The notes beneath the pieces were generated by a model. It was not told the DNA's origin. It ran no database searches and saw only the letters and a list, made by a program, of their open reading frames with translations. From Amblyornis subalaris (Eukaryota; Chordata; Aves; Passeriformes; Ptilonorhynchidae): DNA of 64,000 nt. The translations under genes were made by a program, and so were the position numbers. Shown here piece by piece: positions 56,422 through 64,000 of this stretch (positions are counted from its first letter, which is position 1; every line of letters starts with the position of its first letter). The stretch lies in contig JACAXG010000007.1 in assembly GCA_018881555.1 (NCBI GenBank), positions 16,225,235 to 16,289,234 on the forward strand. Reading direction: 5' to 3'.

Positions 56422-59400
56422 CACAGGCAGGTACAATTTAAGCTGAGCCCTGATATCTACAGTCCATTCACATGGACACCACATAGTTTTGTTATCCAGA
56501 TATTTGTAACCCNAGAAATCCAGAAACCGGTTTGCAAGTACAACATATGGCAGATGGCACATGTATGTGTTTCCCGGGCAAGATGTTATGAAAAATTACA
56601 AACCAAAAAAACTCAAGAAACGGTATCAATCAGATCACAGCAGTCTGAATTTTAGAATGACATTTCAAATTTAGCCCTCACATTTCTGCAAAAAGTGGCT
56701 TTCTTTTCGTTTTAAAAATACTTATAAAATTCAAGTCAGTTGGCAAGCAAAATGCCTATTTATTCAAGAGAGAGTTTACTTCTTATACGGATAGCATGAA
56801 GACTCTTCATAATTTTGCAAGCTTGTAAGACTTCATGTTTCTGTTTATAAACCAACCCTAAACTACCTGGGATTAGAAATGAAAGTGTGACAGGAAGAGG
56901 ATCTCCATGAGTGATCCCTATTAGGGAAGTGTGCCCTCTGAAAAATATGAGAAATTATTCACCTGAAATGTCAATCCTATATTTTCAGCTTGCTTCACAA
57001 AGGTACTCAGCAAGGCAATATATAGCAGCTACAGCAGTATCTTCTTATTTTCTGACAACCATCTGTATATGGCTTTCCATTCCAGTACTATAATATTTTG
57101 ATTTTAGATATCTGTACATAAAATATTTTACTGGCTATGTGAAATATCACTTTAGAATGGTTTGGGCAACACTTGCTTCCCCCACAGTTTCTCTTAGCAG
57201 TTNCTGAGTTTCTGATTTTTTTCTATTTCATCCCATATTGGAATGAAAACTAAACCTTTACAATATTCAGAAATCAGAACCACAACTTTTCTTCTCTGTT
57301 TCTATTGAATGTCAGAGTCCTTTGGTTCAGGGCTTCCCTCTCCAACTTTTTGTCATTTATATAAGTGGCCAGAAGTCAGGAAAGAGAAAACTAAAGCACA
57401 CAGACACTAAAAAATTCTCTAGATATCACTGGAAAAAATAAAGTGTGCAGCAGGAGAAAGAATGAATTTCTCAACTCACGTTAACATCACTTTAGTCACC
57501 AACCAGCGATGTTCATCCCAAGACCCACACAAAGCAAAAAAATGTGACAATGAAGCCTAGCTGAGATATTGTCCATATTTCCATGACAAAGCACTAAGTC
57601 ATGCCTGCAAATTGCAAAGCCAAACAAACTGCAACTGCTTTCATGCAGGGATATACACTGTTTGATTTATCATTACCTAACATCTGTTTCTGAGACAAAA
57701 GGTCAGACTTCATGAAATGTTTGCTTTCATAAGTAACTTAAGGCAAAACAAATATGGAAAGTAATGTTAATAACAGTGCAGTATTAACTAATAGAACAAA
57801 CCAAAGGGTAATAAAGGGAGCAAATGACAATGAAACTTTCATGTAATGATAAGAAGAAAATGGCAATTTCTACTTAAATGTTTTCTTTTGGAAGAAAAAT
57901 TGTGCATTTCAAGCCTAGGTTTTTTTGCTTGTGTATCCTTAACTTCAACATCTGCTGAAAGAAAATACAGTTTTATTTAGGCAGCAGTCTAGTTTTTTCC
58001 AGTCTATTTATACTTTTCTCTATTGAAAATTTTATTAGAAAGATATTTAGTATTTACAGGTTGTGGCTATACATAAAATCCATTACTCCAACTAGGAACG
58101 ACAGATCCTGGTACAGAAACCAACAAAGCTTTGCAGAAAGTCCCTGACATGAAGCATTCTGGTATATACTAGCATTTCTACATTATGCCAGATTTTTTGT
58201 CATTTTGTCCAAAATCCATTAAATCAGAGAGAAGCTCTAGTGTCTGCATATAGTAAAATTTGTCAGCTTGAGATTTACTTCACTTCAATGGAAGGGGTGG
58301 GGCAGAGAAAATTTATTTGAAACTAGAATTCAGAGGAAAAATTGCAAATTAGCTCCTGGCTGTCAAAATGCTGCACTCTTTAAAGATGAAATAAGTAAAC
58401 AGTTTCAGAGGGAAAAAAAAAAAGATCATAAGAAAATCTGCCATTTTACTTTCTTATTTTTTCCCCTCTTCAGTCATTCATATACAGCTCTGCTTATAAT
58501 CTTCCTTTCCCGCAAGGACAGGTTGTCCTTTTAAAAAGGATACTTCCTCCTACACTACCATCAGGAAGATAATATTGTGTGGACTCATCCTGAAAAGCAG
58601 AAGGGTTTTTTAGAAGCTCAAAATAAACCAAAGAGCTGAAAAAGATGAAATTAGGTTTCATTCAGATTTTNTTNGCTTTTTCTTTTTTTTAATTAATCTC
58701 CTAATTTTCTTTTTATTATTTATTTTTATTTTTCACTGCAAGTAGAAACTNAAAGGAAAATCAAGCAGGTTTCTCCAACGTCAAGAGAGGGTCAAATAAA
58801 GGACACTGTGCACCTTTTCAAAGGCACCTGTGCTCAGCAGCCTGAACACAAAATGAGCCAATATCAGTTGGCAAATGGTTTCTTTACTGGATTTAGCAAA
58901 AATCCTTTGGCTTTTGCTGCTGCCCTGGCTGCTGTGAATCAGCAATAATGCTGTACTTCTTTTTTTTCTGCATGTTTTTGTTGTTTTTATCTTCTTCCTT
59001 CACTGTAAATGGGCAAGTTTTGAAACAAAAGACAGAATTTCTCTCTGCTGCAGTACTATGGAAAAGGTTAAACAATTCTAAACAAAGTGGTTACCCTTTC
59101 AAAGGGTTTTTCTAACAGAAACCTTTTATTTTTTTTTGTAAAATCTGAAAAACCTTGGAAAAAAATAGGAAAACAAAGACCCCCGCATTTGAACAGGGAA
59201 AACCATAAAGCTAGGGATTTGTCATCAACATCTCAATCTCACAGTCATCTGAAGCAAATCAAACAAAACCAAATNAGATTTATTTTCCTTAGATAAACCC
59301 ACCCATGCACTTCTAAAAACACTTAAAATGGCAGACAACAACTGTTCCACTATATCCTTACGTCCGCTTCTGACTCTGCACACTTAGGCACACTAGCATA

Positions 59401-60795
59401 CATATCCTACAAATCCCTCCCTTTTTTCTCCATAGTATAAACTGGTGAAATTTAAGCAGCGTCATCCAACAAACTGCAGGCCAGCACAGNAGCTGGCTAC
59501 ACTCACACAACTGTTTCAATTTGGCACTTCACACTCAGAGCAGGCAATAGAGTCTGTGCATTAATAATGCAACACAGTCTTGCAATGACTAGACCAGCTT
59601 TTTTCCTCCTCATTGTTTTTAGCATCTCAAATTCTCCTGCTTGTTTCAGATGTCTCTAGTGTTTATACTTGACCTTCGCTCAAGTTGTTTCATAGGACAC
59701 CATCAAAATGTACCTCCAAAACAGCTGAAGCATCTAGCACTTTTAAATATATACAATAATGATTTCTTTCCCCCCAGAAAAGGTTTACTCGCCTAACCAA
59801 TACAACCTATTGTATTGTTTCTGCAAAATAGGAAATATCTGTAAACCCAAACAAAAGCAGTAGTATTTTCTTTCTTTATTAACAAAATCAGAAATTTGCT
59901 GCCATAAGTAATATCATTTCCTCAGGCTACCTTTTAAAGGTGCTTAGGAAGTTACTCCAATCAAAAAAGTGCACCTCAGAGCATCTCCCACACTGCTCCA
60001 GCATCCCAAGGTGCTCTCAGCTCCCATCTTGCAGAGATGATGCAAAGAGAGAACACTTCTGCAGAGGGTAGAGGCAGGAGTCTTTATCCAANATCCTAAT
60101 GCCCCTTAAGAAGCTTTAATTTGGGAGAGGAAATGGCAGAGTCCATGAAGTTCCCTTAATTCACACTCATGACACAGTAACTCTCACTTCGTCTATATCA
60201 ACTCACTAGCAAATGAGTTCTTATAAAACAAGGAGAAAGTGAGGTCTCCAGATATAAGAAAAGGATCAAATTCCTTTCCAGTCGGCAGGTGATTACTGAA
60301 AAAGGGAAATTTTTTAAAGCAGCTGCAAGCCTAAGCAGGATTTACCTGGTAATACCAATGTATCNGGGCTTATTCAGAAAACCAAAGGTAAGTACTGTCT
60401 GCTAAGAATATTATCACTTCCACAATATGCCAGCACTACTTGCTATCCACAAACCGACAGTTTCTTTCTTCTTTTTTTTCCCAGCAATCATTTTTTTAAA
60501 TCCCATACCAAGGTTAACACACACATTTTTTTCATCCAAGTATGAGGATGAAGTTTACTAATAGCTGCACACCAAGCTCTTGAATTGGAAACTGCTTCTC
60601 AGGGAAAAGAATTCCTCAATACTATTTCTTCATCATTTGTAGAAGGTGCTGCTATGCTGTGTACTTTCAAGTTAGANTATGAAATCCTATCTTGATTTCT
60701 GGATCATTCAATTGGTCAATAAGATTTTAGATTAATGTCACTGTTGCTTTCAGTAATAGCTGAATTTCACTCCCTCACAATTATGTATGAGAGCA
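56422..60795. other. Unique AT-rich non-coding DNA
   Basis: About 4.4 kb with no recognisable exon or transposon. A T-rich low-complexity block lies at 58670-58735. All frames are short. Confidence 0.55.
58670..58735 (+). repeat. T-rich low-complexity block
   Basis: T runs with interspersed C, A and two ambiguous bases, including 'ttattatttatttttatttt'. Confidence 0.8.
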
Positions 60796-61558
60796 TCTCA
60801 CAGATTCTCACAGAGTGATTGGGGTTGGAAGNGGCCTCTGAAGATCATCTAGTCCAATCCTGCTGCTAAAGCAGGTTCAACTATGGCAGGTAGCACAGGA
60901 TTGTGTCCAGGTGGGTTTTGACTATTTCCAGAGAAGGAGACTCCACAATCTCTCTGGGCAGCCTGTTCCAGTGCTCTGTCACCCTTGATGTAAAGAAGTT
61001 TTTTCTCATCTTCAGATGGACCTTCCTGTGTTTCAGTTTGTGTCTGTTGTCCTAGACTTCACCGAAAAGAGTCCGGCCCCACCCTCTTGACACTCACTCT
61101 TGAGATATTTGTATGCTTTGATAGATCCCCTCTGTCATCTCTTCTGGAGGTTGAACAGGCCCAGCTCCCTCATCCTTTCTTCAAAAGAGAGATTCTTCAG
61201 TCCTCTAATCAACTCTGCTGGACCTGCTCCAGAAGCTGCATGTCTCTCTTGTGCTGAGGTGCCCAGAACTGTGCCCAGCACTCCAGATGCTGTTCCACCA
61301 AGCAGAGTAGAGGGGAAGGATCACCTGCCTCAGTCCGCTGGCTACACTCTTCCTCATGCAGACAAGGATACCAATGGCCTTCTTGGCCACAAAGCCACAC
61401 TGCTGGCTCATGGGCAGCTTGTTGTCCATCAGGATGGACAGGTCCTTCTCTACAGAGCTGTCTTCCAGCAGGTCAGCCCCCAGACTGTGCTGGTGCATGG
61501 GGTTATTCTTTCTGAAGGTGCAGCACCCTGCATTTGTCTTTGTTGAACTTCCTTAAGC
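60796..61558 (-). mobile_element. CR1 LINE, 5'-truncated
   Basis: The left edge reads 'ctcacagattctcacagagt' and then 'gattggggttggaag', a diverged complement of a CR1 3' end. It is followed by 'gatcatctagtccaatcctg', 'ctgggcagcctgttccagtg' and 'cctcatcctttcttc'-type blocks. The element lies on the minus strand and fades at 'ctttgttgaacttcctt' near 61556. The minus strand encodes a frameshifted reverse-transcriptase C-terminus. It is probably an older copy than the one at 24.4 kb. Confidence 0.93.
61205..61498 (-). pseudogene. CR1 ORF2 reverse-transcriptase C-terminal remnant
   Basis: Reading from 61498 leftward, the blocks 'LGADLLED', 'SVEKDLSILMDNKLPMSQQC', 'VAKKAIGILVCMRKSVASG' and 'VILPLYSAW' match the CR1 ORF2 C-terminal pattern. 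The pattern then continues in a different frame ('LECWAQFWAPQHKRDMQLLE', part of the 61209-61400 frame), placing a frameshift near 61.30 kb. The copy is inactive. Confidence 0.88.
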
Positions 61559-64000
61559 TACCAGAGAAGTTCTCTTCCATTTTCTTTTTTTATTTTTCTT
61601 TTTTTAAACTTTTCACTAGCCTACTTTATCGTAAAACAGAAGCCACTGACACACCAAAGATCATTCATAGCAGAGTTATTTCAACCAGGCCTGTAAGAAG
61701 GACTGTAACACTGGCAAAAGGCAGCAAGCCACCCAGTGATCAAAAACTGCAGCATGACCTACAAGCAGAAAGGTCATTGTTTTGAGCTATCCATTCCCCA
61801 TATAAAACTTCAATTCCCAGCTTCCCAGCTAGATGCTTGCTTTTCTACTCTGCTTGGGCTGCTTGTGTTATAAAATTCAATTGAACAGAGTCAGCTTCCA
61901 TCATTCTCAAGGCATAATTCAGACAGCCTCCTCCTGTTCTGGCACTGAGACACCATGGAACTCCATTTCCAATGTGCAGATTTCTCTGGCTGGGAACCCA
62001 AGAAACAAAGTTTTGTGACAGTTCAAAATATTTTTATTACTGTGGACTATGTCATAATTGCTTGAAAGAAAACTTATGACATATTCTATCACTTCATATT
62101 TACCACTACATTTTTTTTCAGTCAAAATTATTAAATTCTGCACTGAAATATATAAAAGTTTCTTCACAGATATTCCCCCGATAAAAATAATTTCACGAGG
62201 AAAATATCATTACTCACTTCTTCACCTTCGTAGAAGATTCTGTAGGAACAAGCCACCACATATTTTCAGTAATATTTTTTTCATTTAGAGTGAGACATAG
62301 CAATACAGGAGAAAACCAGGAAAATAGAATACCAATATTTGCATTCAATGTTTTCTGCTCCAACTGAACAAATNATTTGGTGTTGTCTCTGATACTTTGT
62401 GCAGAATCCAAATTAGNCAACTCTGTTTATTGACCACTTGACTACTTGAATGAAGCCAGAGAACAATCTGCATACTGTAACGTTCATTTTCCTTCATGTT
62501 GGTTTAATCAGCACTGAAATATCTAAATTACTTTAGCATTATGTTTGCTTACTGAATTTATCTACTGAAAATATAATTTTCATCCATTATATACCTCATT
62601 CATTGTAAATCAAGAACACTCATGTNTTTTATCCTGATGTTATTTCAATTTACACCAACAAAACAACAACAGAATTTAGCTAACTAATGGCTGAACAGGT
62701 CTACTACTGTATTTGGATGTTACTGCAGGCTTGATAGTGAAGTGTCTTCCTAAAGAAAATGATATGAGCTATGCTTTGCACAGAATGCAAAGGAAGTGTC
62801 TTTTATATATGGATGCCGACACTTCCTCAGGGCTNCCTCCAGTGTGAATTGTCTGCTCCTTGTAGCTGCTGGATAACCACAGGTCTTTAGCAGAGGCCAT
62901 TTACTGTGGTACCAGCTCACTCAGAATAATAGCAGCTTGAAAGGCCTTGAAATATGCTCTACATGATAATTTCAGTAGCTTTATTCATAAAGCCTTAGAA
63001 ATTTAATTACTGGTCTGGAAAAATATAAATACAAATTGCAAAACTCAGGTTTACACATCCAAGCAGGTAGAGCGAGCTGCTAGTTTCACTAACCATATAC
63101 TAACATTGTTTCATTTTTAGAAACTATTTACCTCTTATTTCCCAGAACTTTCACTACTCCTTGTATTGAGAGGGCAGCTACTCACTGTTGCTATCTAGTA
63201 ATTAAGACTGAACATTTCATATTGTAAGGGTTCAACTGAAACAAATTGAAATAAGATCTCTGGGCTGCCAAACCCTCTCGAGACCACAAATTAGTAAGAT
63301 GCACATCCCATGAAGCTATCCAGTAGGTCAGCTTTTAAGTAAATAAAAGCAAATACACTAGCTGTGTAGAAGAAGAAATAATAGTAAAAGAGACAAAATA
63401 AATGGCTATTAAAGAGACTACTATTTTCCTACCTACATAAAGTCTTGCATAATTAGGACATCTTCGGAATGTTTTTAAAGATTCTGCTTTTTAAAAGCTC
63501 ACCAATTCAATAATAAATACATGCACNCACATATATAAGTATTTAACATACACAGTTTTAGAAAATTGTTTGGATCTGTAAAACTTGCTTAGTGTGAAAT
63601 TGTCTTGGATTGTTTATACAATGTGGAATAAAACTTTCCAGTTTGCTAATGGGAATAAAAAATTAGCCAAAAACCCCCAATGTATTTNCTTCTCCTCTCG
63701 ACCACACTGAAGGTAGGAAGCAATTCTTTAAACTGACATTTTCTGTCAGATTTTTCTTCTTTAATTTAGGAGAAAGCAAGTATCATAAGCACCTCCTGGA
63801 AACTTAAAGCACCCAGNTTTACTCATGATTCTTCTTGATATGCATTACAAAGACGTACTGGCACAGTTTTAACCAACCCATCCATTTTGTAGAACTCACC
63901 ACCTACCATCTGCAATCTACATAACAGACCTTGTAATTTGAGATGTGCACTTGCTCCTCCCCACATTCATTTCCAGTATGTCACAGTTCACCTGTTTGGG
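61559..64000. other. Unique AT-rich non-coding DNA
   Basis: No exon, RNA gene or transposon is recognised to the end of the window. A T-rich tract lies at 61578-61607. Frames near 61.9-62.4 kb overlap on both strands without motifs. Confidence 0.55.

Noticed and set aside
1..64000. CRISPR array, bacterial operons, tRNA or rRNA genes
   Set aside because: No regularly spaced repeats, cloverleaf-like sequences or rRNA-like segments were seen. The transposons identify the DNA as bird nuclear genome.

Overview
The window looks like a piece of a bird macrochromosome, most likely from a neoavian species and perhaps a songbird. The evidence is (i) several fragments of the CR1 non-LTR retrotransposon, whose 3' end gives the bird hallmark of catagaatc-type repeats followed by a 'gggttggaag' motif; (ii) kilobase-scale solo LTRs of avian endogenous retroviruses; (iii) generally AT-rich, CpG-poor DNA with many short A, T and TG/CA tracts. 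Nothing suggests a bacterium, plasmid, phage or organelle. The sequence has many isolated single N bases, so some frames are interrupted by uncertainty.

I find no exon that I can defend as part of a known protein-coding gene, and I recognise no tRNA, rRNA, snRNA or CRISPR array. The window reads as intergenic DNA or the inside of a very long intron. Most open frames are short and have no homology that I recognise. The only convincing coding remnants are the reverse-transcriptase C-termini of three CR1 copies. Three open frames (5.9-6.14 kb minus, 25.05-25.59 kb plus, 36.78-36.94 kb minus) and a cluster of broken frames near 55.4-56.4 kb are the least unattractive candidates for extra coding or formerly coding DNA. 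I give them low confidence.

Layout. 1-8.82 kb is unique AT-rich DNA with microsatellites, a perfect 10-bp-stem hairpin and an octamer-containing segment that resembles conserved non-coding DNA. 8.83-9.90 kb is a solo LTR on the minus strand, with a short target-site duplication and an internal ~46-bp tandem repeat. 9.91-20.64 kb is unique. 20.64-21.63 kb and 24.41-24.83 kb are minus-strand CR1 copies. 24.8-38 kb is unique apart from A-rich tracts and an old LTR relic near 32.4-32.7 kb. 38.09-38.28 kb is a short CR1 3' end. 40.10-41.05 kb is a plus-strand solo LTR of the same family as the one at 8.8 kb, with a deletion near its 3' end. 43.50-43.59 kb is a plus-strand CR1 crumb. 48.6-51.2 kb is repeat-poor and has the texture of regulatory desert. 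54.22-54.70 kb is a solo LTR of a second family. 55.4-56.4 kb holds the broken frames. 60.80-61.56 kb is another minus-strand CR1. The rest, to 64 kb, is unique.

There is no gene system acting together here. The story is one of transposon accumulation: several CR1 insertions and two LTR families of differing age in DNA that is otherwise free of recognisable genes. All family assignments were made by eye and would need RepeatMasker, genome alignment and RNA evidence to settle.
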